DNA of 64,000 nt from Tenacibaculum sp. 190524A02b (GCF_964036645.1 NZ_OZ038525.1:2626501-2690500), one strand, 5' to 3'. Shown: positions 34,842-44,982, counted from the first letter of the stretch. Translations and numbers: made by a program. Notes: generated by a model from the letters alone, not told the origin.

Positions 34842-35558
34842 ATGAGTATGAGTCCGAATGACGATAGAAAAATTAGAGAAAAGTTACAACAAAAAACATG
34901 GAATGAAATAAAAACCAATGACTCTTGGGCTATTTTCAAAATAATGGCTGAATTTGTTGATGGTTATGAACGATTGAGCAAAATTGGCCCATGTGTATCT
35001 ATTTTTGGTTCTGCACGTACAAAACCAGATCATCCTTATTATAAATTAGCTGAAGAAGTTGCTTTTAAATTAACTCAAAATGGATTCGGTGTTATTACCG
35101 GTGGTGGACCTGGTATTATGGAGGCAGGTAATAAAGGTGCCCATAGAGGAAAAGGAACATCTGTAGGATTAAATATAGAATTACCTTTTGAACAACATGA
35201 CAATCCTTGGATTGATCCTGGTAAAAGTCTAGATTTTGACTACTTTTTTGTTCGTAAAGTTATGTTTGTAAAATATTCTCAAGGGTTTGTAGTAATGCCA
35301 GGTGGTTTTGGAACTATGGACGAACTTTTTGAAGCTATTACGCTTATTCAAACTAAAAAAATTGGTCGTTTCCCAATTGTTTTGGTTGGTAAAAAATTCT
35401 GGAGTGGTTTAATTGACTGGATTAAAAATACACTTTTAGAAGAAGGAAACATTAGTCCTGAAGACTTAAAATTATTTAGAGTAGTAGATACTGCTGATGA
35501 AGCTGTAGAGCATTTCAACAAATTCTATGCTAAATACAAATTAAAACCTAACTTCTAA
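34842..35558 (+). CDS. LOG family protein (TIGR00730, Rossmann-fold nucleotide monophosphate nucleosidase-like)
   Basis: 238 aa. The conserved motifs are CVSIFGSARTKP at the first strand, GGGPGIMEAGNKGA, and the signature PGGFGTMDELFE (about residues 152-163). The family includes cytokinin-activating phosphoribohydrolases and bacterial 5'-mononucleotide nucleosidases. The exact substrate in flavobacteria is not established. It is a single gene, ended by a strong terminator. Confidence 0.88.
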   Translation: MSMSPNDDRKIREKLQQKTWNEIKTNDSWAIFKIMAEFVDGYERLSKIGPCVSIFGSARTKPDHPYYKLAEEVAFKLTQNGFGVITGGGPGIMEAGNKGAHRGKGTSVGLNIELPFEQHDNPWIDPGKSLDFDYFFVRKVMFVKYSQGFVVMPGGFGTMDELFEAITLIQTKKIGRFPIVLVGKKFWSGLIDWIKNTLLEEGNISPEDLKLFRVVDTADEAVEHFNKFYAKYKLKPNF

Positions 35559-35577
35559 AAAAATAATTTATATTTAG

Positions 35578-35608
35578 AACTCGTTACTAAAAGTAACGAG
35601 TTTTTTTT
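35578..35608 (+). terminator. Strong intrinsic terminator abutting the next start codon
   Basis: AACTCGTTAC (35578-35587) pairs with GTAACGAGTT (35593-35602), then T8. It ends only five nucleotides before the ATG at 35614. Confidence 0.88.
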
Positions 35609-35613
35609 GGAGT

Positions 35614-38439
35614 ATGCTATACAAACAATTTTGGCTTTTATTTTTTATAAGCTTTTTTACATGGAACAACCTATTTTCTCAAACTAATACCATTGAAGCT
35701 AATGTGCTTTTACATAACAACAAAAGTACATTAGATATACAGCAAAAAATTATTTTCTACAACTCCTCTAACACTCCTTTAAAAAAAGTAATGCTCCATA
35801 ACTGGGCAAATGCTTTTAAAAATAATGATACACCATTAGGAAAACGATTTATAGAAGACTATAAAAAAGATTTCTATTTCTCAAAAGAAGAAGATAGAGG
35901 ATATTCTACTATTAGAAACTTATCTGTTAATTACAAAAAGGTAAACTTTAAGGAAGCAACGGCTCCTGATATTGTAGAGGTACAACTTAACAAACCCTTA
36001 TTACCAAAAGATAGTGTACAAATTTCACTATTCTACACTATAAAAACTCCTAACTTAAAGTTTACTGGATACGGAAAAATTAAAAATGGCTACCATTTAC
36101 GTTATTGGTTAATTGTTCCTGCCATATACCAAAATAACAAATGGCAAACTATGAGTAACTTAGATATTGATGACCTTTATCAAGATGTTGCCAATTACCG
36201 TATTCATATTGATGTTCCTAAAAAGTATACACTAGAAAGTAATTTATACCAGTATAAAACCCCTAAAGATAGTATTAACAGCTATTATTTAGTTGGTCAT
36301 AAAAAGAAAGATGTTATTATAAACATCAGCACAAAAAAAAGATTCAAATCGTTTAAAACCAAACATCAAGAAATTAAAACGGATGCATTTAGTGGTCACA
36401 TTTCTACCAAAGAAACTTCTCTAATAATTAATCAACAAATACAATTTATTCAAGAACATATTGGTAAATATCCACACCCTGAAATTTTTGTTGATGCTAA
36501 CACTGTGGGTAAAAACTCACTTCATGAACTCTATGGTATTCCTAGACAATTAAAACCTTTTCCTAAAAATTTTAGGTGGGAAATTAATTTCTTTAAAGCA
36601 TTATGTTCTAAATACATTGACGATGTTTTAATTCAAAATCAACGAAAAGACTATTGGTTTTCTAAAGGTGTACAAACTTTTTTAATGATGGAATACTTAA
36701 AAAAATATTATCCTAAAGTAACACTATTAGGTAAATATTCTAAGTATTGGCCTATTAAATATTATAATATCAGCAAAATAAACCAGCAAGATAAGTTTGC
36801 TTTTATGTACCAGTTTAGTGCTCGTAAATTTTATGACCAAGCTTTAAATATCTCGGCAGATTCTTTGTCTAACTTTAATAGAAAAATAATCAGTCAATAT
36901 AAAGCTGGATTAGGTTTTAGATATTTACAAGATTTTATAGGAGATAGTATTTTACAAAAATCTTTAAAAGAATACTTATATAAAAGTCATTTAAAATTAA
37001 GCTCTCCTAATAACTTTTTAAAAACGTTACAAAACAATACATCAAAAGACATCAACTGGTTTATAAATGGTTATTTAAAAACTAATAAAAAATTAGACTA
37101 TAAAATCACTAAAATAAAACAAACAAAAAATAAAGACTCTTTATATGTTACTATAAAAAACAAACGTAGTTTCTCTGCTCCTGTTTCTTTATACGGTATT
37201 AAGAAAAAGCAAATAACCTTTAAAACTTGGGTTACTGGGGTAGATTCTACTAAAACTGTTAAGATTGAGAAAAATGGTTTTAACCGACTGGCTTTAAACT
37301 ATGAAAATATTTACCCTGAATATAATTCTTTAGATAACTTTAGAAAAACTGACAATAGACTTTTAAATAAACCTTTACAATTTCGTTTTTTTAAAGATTC
37401 TGAAAACCCATATTATAACCAACTTTTTTACTACCCTGATGTTAAATATAATTTATATGACGGAGTTATTCTAGGCGTTAAAATAAACAACCAACCACTA
37501 ATTCCACATAATTTTGAATTTACATTAACCCCAAACTATAGTACTAAAAGCAATAATTTTACAGGCTCGTTTTCATTTGGATACAACCATTTCTTTCTTA
37601 AATCAAATATTTACAGAATTAGATATGGAATTGGAGGTAGTAATTTTCATTATGCCCCAGAGTTAAGTTACAATACCTTAGTCCCTTCTGTTAGTATAGA
37701 ATTTAGACGAAAAACATTAAGAGATGTAGGCTCTAAGTTTTTTACTACTCGCTTATTTTATATTAGAAAAGAAGTTAAAAAAGGAGATCCAGTTACAGAA
37801 CAAGATAGATACAAAGTTTTAAATTTTAGATACATATATAACAAACCTGATATTATTAAAAGACTTCAGTATGCTGTAAATTTAGAGATTGGAAATAACT
37901 TCACAAAGTTCTCTACGGATATTCGCTATAGAAAGTTTTTTGACAACCACAGAAGTTTTGACTTACGTTTTTTTGGAGGTATGTTTATTACTAATAACTC
38001 TATAGGTGATTATTTTAGCTTTGGCTTAAATAGAAGTTCTGATTATTTATTTGAACACAACTTATTTGGTCGCTCGGAAAACTCAGGATTATTCAGTCAA
38101 CAGTTTGTAATATCAGATGCAGGCTTTAAATCTAAATACGATACCAATAAAACTGCTAATCAATTTGTAACTGCTATCAATACCAGTGTAAGTATATGGA
38201 GATGGATTGAAGTTTATAATGATGTTGCTATGTTAAAGGACAAAAACAGTTATCCTGAATTCTTTTATGAAAATGGAATAAAACTAAACTTTCTACCTAA
38301 TCTATTCGAATTTTATTTTCCAATATATACCAATAAAGGCTGGGAGTTTAATAAAACTGCTTATCCTTCAAAAATTAGATTTGTAATTACCACCAACTTA
38401 GATAGAGTTTATAATTTTTTTAGAAGAGGGTTACTTTAA
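35614..38439 (+). CDS. M1-peptidase-like protein without HExxH, with C-terminal beta-barrel-like region
   Basis: 941 aa with a signal peptide (FWLLFFISFFTWNNLFSQ). The first 560 residues follow the M1 aminopeptidase plan: an N-terminal beta domain, then a helical region, where FWFSKGVQTF-like wording (residues about 350-358, DYWFSKGVQTFLMMEYL) replaces the W-x-x-E-G-x-x-x-Y region. The expected zinc motif HExxH just before it is missing (the segment reads FFKALCSKYIDDVL), so peptidase activity is unlikely. The last 330 residues alternate polar and aromatic residues like an outer-membrane barrel and end RVYNFFRRGLL. Probable cell-envelope protein; role unknown. Confidence 0.72.
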   Translation: MLYKQFWLLFFISFFTWNNLFSQTNTIEANVLLHNNKSTLDIQQKIIFYNSSNTPLKKVMLHNWANAFKNNDTPLGKRFIEDYKKDFYFSKEEDRGYSTIRNLSVNYKKVNFKEATAPDIVEVQLNKPLLPKDSVQISLFYTIKTPNLKFTGYGKIKNGYHLRYWLIVPAIYQNNKWQTMSNLDIDDLYQDVANYRIHIDVPKKYTLESNLYQYKTPKDSINSYYLVGHKKKDVIINISTKKRFKSFKTKHQEIKTDAFSGHISTKETSLIINQQIQFIQEHIGKYPHPEIFVDANTVGKNSLHELYGIPRQLKPFPKNFRWEINFFKALCSKYIDDVLIQNQRKDYWFSKGVQTFLMMEYLKKYYPKVTLLGKYSKYWPIKYYNISKINQQDKFAFMYQFSARKFYDQALNISADSLSNFNRKIISQYKAGLGFRYLQDFIGDSILQKSLKEYLYKSHLKLSSPNNFLKTLQNNTSKDINWFINGYLKTNKKLDYKITKIKQTKNKDSLYVTIKNKRSFSAPVSLYGIKKKQITFKTWVTGVDSTKTVKIEKNGFNRLALNYENIYPEYNSLDNFRKTDNRLLNKPLQFRFFKDSENPYYNQLFYYPDVKYNLYDGVILGVKINNQPLIPHNFEFTLTPNYSTKSNNFTGSFSFGYNHFFLKSNIYRIRYGIGGSNFHYAPELSYNTLVPSVSIEFRRKTLRDVGSKFFTTRLFYIRKEVKKGDPVTEQDRYKVLNFRYIYNKPDIIKRLQYAVNLEIGNNFTKFSTDIRYRKFFDNHRSFDLRFFGGMFITNNSIGDYFSFGLNRSSDYLFEHNLFGRSENSGLFSQQFVISDAGFKSKYDTNKTANQFVTAINTSVSIWRWIEVYNDVAMLKDKNSYPEFFYENGIKLNFLPNLFEFYFPIYTNKGWEFNKTAYPSKIRFVITTNLDRVYNFFRRGLL

Positions 38440-38644
38440 GCATACAAACTTACATTACTTAAAATGATTGAATAAAAATCAGAAAAATGAGCAGTCTATT
38501 TTTTTAGGTTAAAATATATTTTATCCTATGTAAATAAACAGATAAATCATTTTTTAACAAATACTCAGTTTTTAGTTAAAATTTAACGTTTTTTTGATGA
38601 ATTAACAATAAAAACAAATATTTTTAAAATTCAATTAAAAAAAC

Positions 38645-38652
38645 TATCTTTG
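38645..38652 (+). promoter_or_regulatory. Putative -7 element of the E1 dehydrogenase gene
   Basis: TATCTTTG matches TAnnTTTG. If used, transcription starts after the GTG at 38652, which argues for one of the ATG codons at 38667, 38670 or 38676 as the real start. No -33 element was seen. Confidence 0.45.
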
Positions 38653-38666
38653 TGAGCGTCCAAAAC

Positions 38667-41129
38667 ATGATGATTATGACGCAAAACACGGAAATAGCAA
38701 ATACCCAAAAACTTTCTTTCAACGATTTTAAAAACGAAGTACTTAATGACTACAAAATTGCTCGCATCAGTAGAGAATGTAGTTTTTTAGGTCGACGAGA
38801 AGTTTTAACAGGTAAAGCTAAATTCGGAATTTTTGGTGGCGGTAAAGAAGTTCCTCAATTAGCCATGGCGAAAGCTTTTAAGAAAGGTGACTTTAGATCT
38901 GGGTATTACAGAGATCAAACTTTTATGATGGCCATTGGTGAACTAACTGCTCAACAATTTTTTGCTGGATTATATGCACATACAGACATTGAATTAGAAC
39001 CTATGTCTGCAGGTCGTCAAATGGGAGGTCATTTCGCAACACACTCAATTGATGAAAATGGAAATTGGAAAAACTTAACACAACAATATAATTCTTCAGC
39101 CGATATTTCACCTACTGCTGGTCAAATGCCAAGATTATTGGGGCTGGCGCAAGCTTCTAAAATTTATAAAAACGTTAAAGAATTAGAAAATCATACTAAT
39201 TTTTCTAATAACGGAAACGAGGTAGCTTGGGGAACTATTGGTAATGCAAGTACAAGTGAAGGTTTATTTTTTGAAACTATTAATGCTGCTGGAGTATTAC
39301 AAGTTCCTATGGTAATGAGTGTTTGGGATGATGAATATGGAATTTCTGTTCACGCAAAACATCAAACTACTAAAGAAAGTATTTCTGAAGTATTGAAAGG
39401 TTTTAAAAGAGATAATAAAGCGAACGGATACGAAATTTTTGTAGTTAATGGATGGGATTATGTAAAGCTAGTGGATACTTATAACAAGGCTTCTAAGATA
39501 GCAAGAGAAGAACATGTTCCTGTACTAATACATGTAAAAGAGTTAACACAACCTCAAGGACATTCTACCTCTGGATCTCATGAAAGGTATAAAACTAAAG
39601 AGCGCTTGCAATGGGAGCAAGATTTTGATTGTATTGCTCAAATGCGTAAATGGATTTTGGAGTTTGAATTACAAGACGAAGATGGTGAGATTTTAAAATT
39701 TGTAGATTCTGAGGAAACATTAATAAACATTGAAAAAGAAGCTAAAAAAGAAGTAAGTAAAGCAAAACGTGATGCTTGGGCTTCATTTACTGGAGAAATT
39801 AAAGCAGAAGCTAAAACAGTTATTAGTATATTAGATAATTTAGCTAATAAAAGCGCCAATAGCTCTTTTATTAGTAAACTTTCTAATGATTTAAAAGCTA
39901 TTAACGAACCAATTCGTAAAGACGTCATAACTACAGCCAGAAAAGCGCTTAGGTATGTAAAAGATGAGATATTACCTGAAAAAACAGCTTTACAGAATTT
40001 TATTAAATCATACATAGATGAGGCTTATTCAATGTATTCAACGCACTTAACAAGTGAAACTGCTGAGGCTACTGCATCTATAACGGAATTGGCACCTACT
40101 TATAGCGATGATCAAAAAGTTGTTGATGCCCGTATTATTATGCGTGATAATTTTGAAGCCATATTAAAAAAACATCCTGAAGTAGTTATTTTTGGTGAAG
40201 ATGCTGGATTCATTGGAGATGTAAACCAAGGACTTGAAGGTTTACAAGATAAATTTGGAGAATTGCGTGTAGCTGATACTGGTATTAGAGAAGCGACTAT
40301 TTTAGGACAAGGTATTGGTATGGCAATGCGTGGTTTACGCCCTATTGCAGAAATCCAGTATCTAGACTACTTATTATATGCTTTACAAATTATTAGTGAC
40401 GATTTAGCAACGCTACGTTATAGAACTTTTGGTAAGCAAAAAGCACCAGTTATTATCCGTACTAGAGGGCATAGACTGGAAGGAATTTGGCATGCGGGTT
40501 CTCCAATGGGTGGAATTATAAATAATGTAAGAGGTATTCATGTTTTAGTACCTAGAAATATGACAAAAGCAGCTGGTTTTTATAACACTTTATTAGAAGG
40601 TGATGATCCTGCTTTGGTAGTAGAATGTTTAAACGGATATCGTTTAAAAGAAGAATTACCAACCAATTTAGGCGAGTTTAAAACGCCAATTGGTGTCGTA
40701 GAAACAGTAAAAGAAGGAACAGATATAACTATTGTTTCTTATGGTTCTACACTACGAATTGTTCAAGAAGCAGCTAGAGATTTAACACAGGTAGGCATTA
40801 ATGTGGAAATTATAGACGCACAGAGTTTATTACCATTTGACATTAACCATGATACTGTAAAATCTGTTGCAAAAACAAATAGATTATTAGTTATAGATGA
40901 AGATGTTCCTGGTGGTGCCTCTGCTTATTTACTACAAGAAATTCTTGAAACACAAAATGCTTATAAATATTTAGATAGCAAACCTGCTACACTAACTTCA
41001 AAAGCACACAGACCTGCCTATGGTACAGACGGAGATTATTTCTCTAAACCATCTGCAGAAGATATTTTTGAAAAAGTATATGAAATTATGCACGAAGTAA
41101 ATCCGAGTAAATTTAAAAGCTTGTATTAA
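38667..41129 (+). CDS. 2-oxoacid dehydrogenase E1, alpha and beta subunits fused (branched-chain type)
   Basis: About 820 aa. The N-terminal half is an E1-alpha thiamine-diphosphate enzyme (GYYRDQTFMMAIG, PMSAGRQMGGHFATH; the TPP motif region GNASTSEGLFFETIN). The C-terminal half (about from residue 480) is E1-beta (VVIFGEDAGFIGDVNQG, GIGMAMRGLRPIAEIQYLDY). Such fused E1 proteins are common in Bacteroidota and decarboxylate branched-chain 2-oxoacids or pyruvate with separate E2 and E3. The frame also opens with GTG at 38652, but the -7 element overlaps that codon, so an ATG start is preferred. Confidence 0.9.
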   Translation: MMIMTQNTEIANTQKLSFNDFKNEVLNDYKIARISRECSFLGRREVLTGKAKFGIFGGGKEVPQLAMAKAFKKGDFRSGYYRDQTFMMAIGELTAQQFFAGLYAHTDIELEPMSAGRQMGGHFATHSIDENGNWKNLTQQYNSSADISPTAGQMPRLLGLAQASKIYKNVKELENHTNFSNNGNEVAWGTIGNASTSEGLFFETINAAGVLQVPMVMSVWDDEYGISVHAKHQTTKESISEVLKGFKRDNKANGYEIFVVNGWDYVKLVDTYNKASKIAREEHVPVLIHVKELTQPQGHSTSGSHERYKTKERLQWEQDFDCIAQMRKWILEFELQDEDGEILKFVDSEETLINIEKEAKKEVSKAKRDAWASFTGEIKAEAKTVISILDNLANKSANSSFISKLSNDLKAINEPIRKDVITTARKALRYVKDEILPEKTALQNFIKSYIDEAYSMYSTHLTSETAEATASITELAPTYSDDQKVVDARIIMRDNFEAILKKHPEVVIFGEDAGFIGDVNQGLEGLQDKFGELRVADTGIREATILGQGIGMAMRGLRPIAEIQYLDYLLYALQIISDDLATLRYRTFGKQKAPVIIRTRGHRLEGIWHAGSPMGGIINNVRGIHVLVPRNMTKAAGFYNTLLEGDDPALVVECLNGYRLKEELPTNLGEFKTPIGVVETVKEGTDITIVSYGSTLRIVQEAARDLTQVGINVEIIDAQSLLPFDINHDTVKSVAKTNRLLVIDEDVPGGASAYLLQEILETQNAYKYLDSKPATLTSKAHRPAYGTDGDYFSKPSAEDIFEKVYEIMHEVNPSKFKSLY

Positions 41130-41150
41130 AAAAATGATATTACTATAAAT

Positions 41151-41187
41151 AAAAAAGCGATTTTTGATTAACAAAAATCGCTTTTTT
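41151..41187. terminator. Bidirectional terminator
   Basis: AAAAAAGCGATTTTTG (41151-41166) pairs perfectly with CAAAAATCGCTTTTTT (41172-41187). It serves the E1 gene and the convergent SH3 lipoprotein gene. Confidence 0.88.
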
Positions 41188-41204
41188 ATTATGTTTTTTA
41201 AACT

Positions 41205-41969
41205 TTATTTCATCTCTGAATTTTCATCTACTTTAACATCTTCTACATCCACTGCCTTATTTTTAGACTCGTAGTCAGCAATTTTATTTTTAATTACCTC
41301 AACAAACTTTGATGATGATAAATCTGGATTTGTAATTACTTCCTGTAACGCTTTAATTCTTTCTGTCATTGTAGACTTAGACATAGCTGTACTTGCAAAT
41401 TTAGCAGTAGCAATATCTACTGGATCAGCAGAAAAATTTGAAGATTTTATCCAACCTTCTTCAATATACTCTCCTTCTGATCTTTTCCCTTTTACTTGCA
41501 TCCAATCTCCTTGGATTGCCGTTACAGCGATAATATCCATTACACTATACTTCTTTTCAGTTTTAGTTAATAAATCTGGTCTTTTATACACACTTGCATC
41601 TCCCAGCATCACTCCTACTTTACCGTTAACCGCTAAAAAACTTTTTCTAGTCCAACCCTCTTTTCCATCTGTTAACTTTACTTTACAGTACTCTTTTTTT
41701 GAAGTATCATCGGTAACTTCATCTCCAGTATACACTACTGTTTCTCCTAAACTTATAGAAGTTATCCATTTTCCTTTAGCTTTTGGAGTTTCTCTTACTG
41801 ATAATTTATCTAGTAAGCAAATAGCTTCTACTGTCTTTTCAGCCTCCTCAACACTTGTTGCTGTTGTAGATGATTCTGCTGTATTTGTTTGTTTTTTTGA
41901 ACTTCCGCCTTCTTTACAACTTGTAAACAAAACAGCTACTGACATAATAGCAATAAATAGTTTTTTCAT
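41205..41969 (-). CDS. SH3-domain lipoprotein
   Basis: 254 aa. The lipoprotein signal has the lipobox LFTSC (Cys18), followed by a Ser/Thr-rich linker and two bacterial SH3-like repeats (about 50-110, VEAICLLDKLSVRETPKAKGKWITSI; about 115-180, VMLGDASVYKRPDLL) that usually bind peptidoglycan. The C-terminal helix region is charged. It is a single gene with no obvious functional partner nearby. Confidence 0.8.
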   Translation of the reverse strand: MKKLFIAIMSVAVLFTSCKEGGSSKKQTNTAESSTTATSVEEAEKTVEAICLLDKLSVRETPKAKGKWITSISLGETVVYTGDEVTDDTSKKEYCKVKLTDGKEGWTRKSFLAVNGKVGVMLGDASVYKRPDLLTKTEKKYSVMDIIAVTAIQGDWMQVKGKRSEGEYIEEGWIKSSNFSADPVDIATAKFASTAMSKSTMTERIKALQEVITNPDLSSSKFVEVIKNKIADYESKNKAVDVEDVKVDENSEMK

Positions 41970-42116
41970 CTTAATTAAATTTGCCGCAAATATATTATTT
42001 TATTGTTTCTATCCCTAAAATCTTAATTATGAAATTGTTATTTTAATCACAAGTCCGATAAGCAAAGGGTTAATTTCAGTATGTTTACACCTGAATAGTT
42101 CTTTTACTTTATTTTT

Positions 42117-43388
42117 TTAATTTCTTAATAAATACGTACCTATTACACACTCCGTACATCGTTTTTCATTACAATAGTTATTTTTAAGCTCCAATAAAGC
42201 CTGAGACTCCAATGCGTTTTTAGCTTTTATATTTATAGTGTTAAACTTTTTAAGTATGCTGTTTTTTTCTGAATTAATTTGTTGAATTAATTCTACAAAA
42301 GCTTCATTATCTAACTGCTTTGTTTCTTGAAAATACACAAAACGTAAAGGTAGTATGGTGTTAATTAACAATAAATCTATAAATGACTCTGTTATTCTTT
42401 TTAAACTTGTTTTACTGGTTGTTTGAAAAGTATAATGTTTTTGCCAAAAAGTATCAACCTCTACCTTTAAACATTTATAAAAGTCTTCTAATTTTTCATA
42501 TTTAATTAATTGTGAAAATAAGTTTTGATGTTGGTGTAATAGCATAATTAATTGAGCTATTCTAACCGTAGGAAAATTAGTGGGACGCATTCTAAAAAAA
42601 CTAAATTGATTTCCTGATAATGTTTTTAAATTATACTTATGTTTAATATATGCATACTCTTTTTTTAGTTTAAAAAAATACGGTTCTTCACAGTCTTCCT
42701 CTAAAAAACCCGCCTGACCAAAAAGTAAAGCAGACAATGCTAATGAATCAAATCTAAGTTTTCTAATTATTGTATAATCTATTGATTTAGCTAAATTAAA
42801 AAAAGCTACCCCATTTACTTTTAATCCAAAGTTTTTAGCTAATAATTGAAAAAGTACTGCTTCATAGTCATTATTAGTTTCTCTGAGTAATCCTTTTATC
42901 ACAACAGCTTTATTTTCTAAACGCTCAAAATAAAGTCGTTCTAACCAATTTTGTATTAAAAAAATATCTACTTTATCCATACTTCTCTCACAGGGTATCC
43001 AACGAAGTTCTTTTGAAAATAAATTTCTGTAATTAGCAAGTAGCTTGTTGTTCACATAATTCTTCAATTCCAATGTTGGTAAAGCTTTATCATTCTTCAT
43101 ATAAACCTCTACATCATGTTCCCAAACTATATGCAAAATAACCGCATCATAAGTAGTATTTACTTCATGGTAATGCAAATACCAATCAGATGATTTTAAA
43201 TGTATCTCTATATTACCTACCCAAGCTTGACCGTTAATCTTTAAATGGGCATTCAAAAAATCAGGCCCTGAATTTTTATTATGACTTCCAGTTTTTACAA
43301 CTACTATCTCCTCATTTTGAGAAGTATATATTTTTTTAGTTAAAAAAAGTTTATGTTTCCATAGAAAATGTAGAAATTCCTCTTTCAT
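42117..43388 (-). CDS. DUF2851 family protein
   Basis: 423 aa from ATG 43388 (MKEEFLHFLWKHKLF), which matches the common start of this Bacteroidota family; the ATG at 43406 would add six residues. The conserved N-terminal block GSHNKNSGPDFLNAHLKINGQAWVGNIEIHLKSSDWYLH looks like a nuclease-type active-site region (D, E and H in register), but no function is established. Four cysteines near the C-terminus (CNEKRCTEC plus an upstream Cys) may bind metal. It is divergent from the redoxin gene across only about 39 nt. Confidence 0.85.
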   Translation of the reverse strand: MKEEFLHFLWKHKLFLTKKIYTSQNEEIVVVKTGSHNKNSGPDFLNAHLKINGQAWVGNIEIHLKSSDWYLHYHEVNTTYDAVILHIVWEHDVEVYMKNDKALPTLELKNYVNNKLLANYRNLFSKELRWIPCERSMDKVDIFLIQNWLERLYFERLENKAVVIKGLLRETNNDYEAVLFQLLAKNFGLKVNGVAFFNLAKSIDYTIIRKLRFDSLALSALLFGQAGFLEEDCEEPYFFKLKKEYAYIKHKYNLKTLSGNQFSFFRMRPTNFPTVRIAQLIMLLHQHQNLFSQLIKYEKLEDFYKCLKVEVDTFWQKHYTFQTTSKTSLKRITESFIDLLLINTILPLRFVYFQETKQLDNEAFVELIQQINSEKNSILKKFNTINIKAKNALESQALLELKNNYCNEKRCTECVIGTYLLRN

Positions 43389-43427
43389 TATAGTGTAATT
43401 TAGCAATTATTTTACGACCATAAATGT

Positions 43428-44255
43428 ATGAAAAATTTTATTAAGTCACTTTTTATCAGCGGATTTCCTGTTTTCGCATTAGTCGTATTTATAATCAACT
43501 TAATCTCTTTCTCATATACACTTCATGAAATAGGGATTCTTATCTCTTCTTTAAGCATCGTGCTTTTCTTTTCATTACTGTTTATAAAACCTGTTGCTAG
43601 AACTTCAAAAAATTTACTTTTTTATTCTACCCCAATAACCTTTGGATTAGCATTAAACTTTATAAACTTTGAAAAAAATAATTTATTAATAGCCGTTTTA
43701 TTAGCAGTTGGGTGGTTAGCATACCTTACTTGGTATTCTACATTCTCAAAAAGAGTAACCCCTGCACTTAGCATAGGAAAGAAGCTTCCCGATTTTGCCT
43801 TAGAAAACAGCTTAAAAGAAAAAATAACAACCAACCAGTTTTCTGGTAACTTTAAAATATTCTTATTCTACAGAGGTAACTGGTGTCCGTTATGCATGGC
43901 ACAAATAAAGGAAGTAGTTACGCAATACAAAGAATTAAAATCAAGAAATACAGATGTAATCCTTGTGAGTCCGCAACCGCATAAGTTTAGTGAAAACTTA
44001 GCTAAAAAACACCAAGTACCATTTCATTTTTTAGTAGACACTAAAAGTAAAGTAGCTAAACAATTAGGTATATTTCATAAAAATGGATTGCCTGCTGGTT
44101 TTCAAGTTTTTGGTTACGATTCTGATGTAGTAATGCCTACTGTTATTATTACTAACAAAGACAACAATATTATTTTTGCTGACTTAACAGATAATTATCG
44201 AGTTCGCCCAGAACCAGAAACTTTTCTCTCTATTATTGACAATTATAAAGACTAA
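43428..44255 (+). CDS. Membrane-bound redoxin/AhpC-TSA family protein
   Basis: 275 aa. Three or four N-terminal membrane segments (about 8-100) are followed by a thioredoxin-fold peroxiredoxin-like domain with the active-site pair Cys153 and Cys156 (GNWCPLCMAQIKEV). A cis-Pro-like turn follows later (DVVMPTVIITN). Such fusions are thought to reduce or detoxify at the envelope; the substrate is unknown. The short divergent spacer with the DUF2851 gene suggests a shared promoter region. Confidence 0.8.
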   Translation: MKNFIKSLFISGFPVFALVVFIINLISFSYTLHEIGILISSLSIVLFFSLLFIKPVARTSKNLLFYSTPITFGLALNFINFEKNNLLIAVLLAVGWLAYLTWYSTFSKRVTPALSIGKKLPDFALENSLKEKITTNQFSGNFKIFLFYRGNWCPLCMAQIKEVVTQYKELKSRNTDVILVSPQPHKFSENLAKKHQVPFHFLVDTKSKVAKQLGIFHKNGLPAGFQVFGYDSDVVMPTVIITNKDNNIIFADLTDNYRVRPEPETFLSIIDNYKD

Positions 44256-44344
44256 TATATAGTCTTATAATTTTAAATTATTAAAGAACTACTTTTACTT
44301 CTTTTTTCTAATGTACTTTTGTGTAGTAAAACTAAAAAAACATT

Positions 44345-44974
44345 ATGAACAGTATTGAAAGTTTACAGTGGCGTTATGCCGTTAAAAAATTTGACGATAA
44401 AAAACATCTTTCAGAACAACAAATCAACATTTTAAAAGAAGCCTTCAATTTAACGGCTACTTCATACGGATTACAACCTATAAAATTGGTAGTTGTTAAA
44501 AACAAAGAACTACAAGAACAATTAGTCCCTCATTCTTGGAATCAACAACAAGTAGCCCAAGCTTCACATGTTTTGATTATTTGTGTTTCAAGTGAATTAA
44601 CTACTGCTGACGTTGACAACTATTTTAAGTTAGTTAAAGAAATTAGAAACACCCCTGATGAAATTTTAAATCCTTTTAAGGAAATGCTAACAAATAATAT
44701 TGCTAGTAAATCTAAAGAAGAACTACATATTTGGATGAAAAGTCAGGCATATATAGCTTTAGGAAATTTAATGACCGTAGCTGCTAATGAAAAAATTGAC
44801 ACTTGTCCAATGGAAGGCTTTGTTCCTGAAAAATATGATGAAGTTTTAGAACTTGCTAAACATAACTTAAAATCTGTTTTAGTACTTCCCGTTGGATTCA
44901 GAGCTGAAGATGATTTTATGAAAGACTTAAAAAAAGTAAGAAAAAATACAGAAGATATCGTTATAGAATTATAA
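44345..44974 (+). CDS. Nitroreductase family NAD(P)H-dependent oxidoreductase (NfsB-like)
   Basis: An FMN enzyme, 209 aa. It begins with the family N-terminus WRYAVKKFDDKKHLSEQQI (Arg and Lys bind FMN phosphate) and contains SYGLQPIKLVVV and the GFVPEKYDEVL segment. It ends with LPVGFRAEDD, then KVRKNTEDIVIEL. It is closest to the flavobacterial NfsB/dihydropteridine-reductase-like group that reduces nitroaromatics or quinones. An 18-bp inverted repeat lies just downstream. Confidence 0.87.
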   Translation: MNSIESLQWRYAVKKFDDKKHLSEQQINILKEAFNLTATSYGLQPIKLVVVKNKELQEQLVPHSWNQQQVAQASHVLIICVSSELTTADVDNYFKLVKEIRNTPDEILNPFKEMLTNNIASKSKEELHIWMKSQAYIALGNLMTVAANEKIDTCPMEGFVPEKYDEVLELAKHNLKSVLVLPVGFRAEDDFMKDLKKVRKNTEDIVIEL

Positions 44975-44982
44975 ATCTTCAC

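Noticed and set aside
39638..40015. 125-aa minus-strand frame inside the E1 gene
   Set aside because: Antisense shadow within a region where the E1 fusion frame is continuous and conserved.
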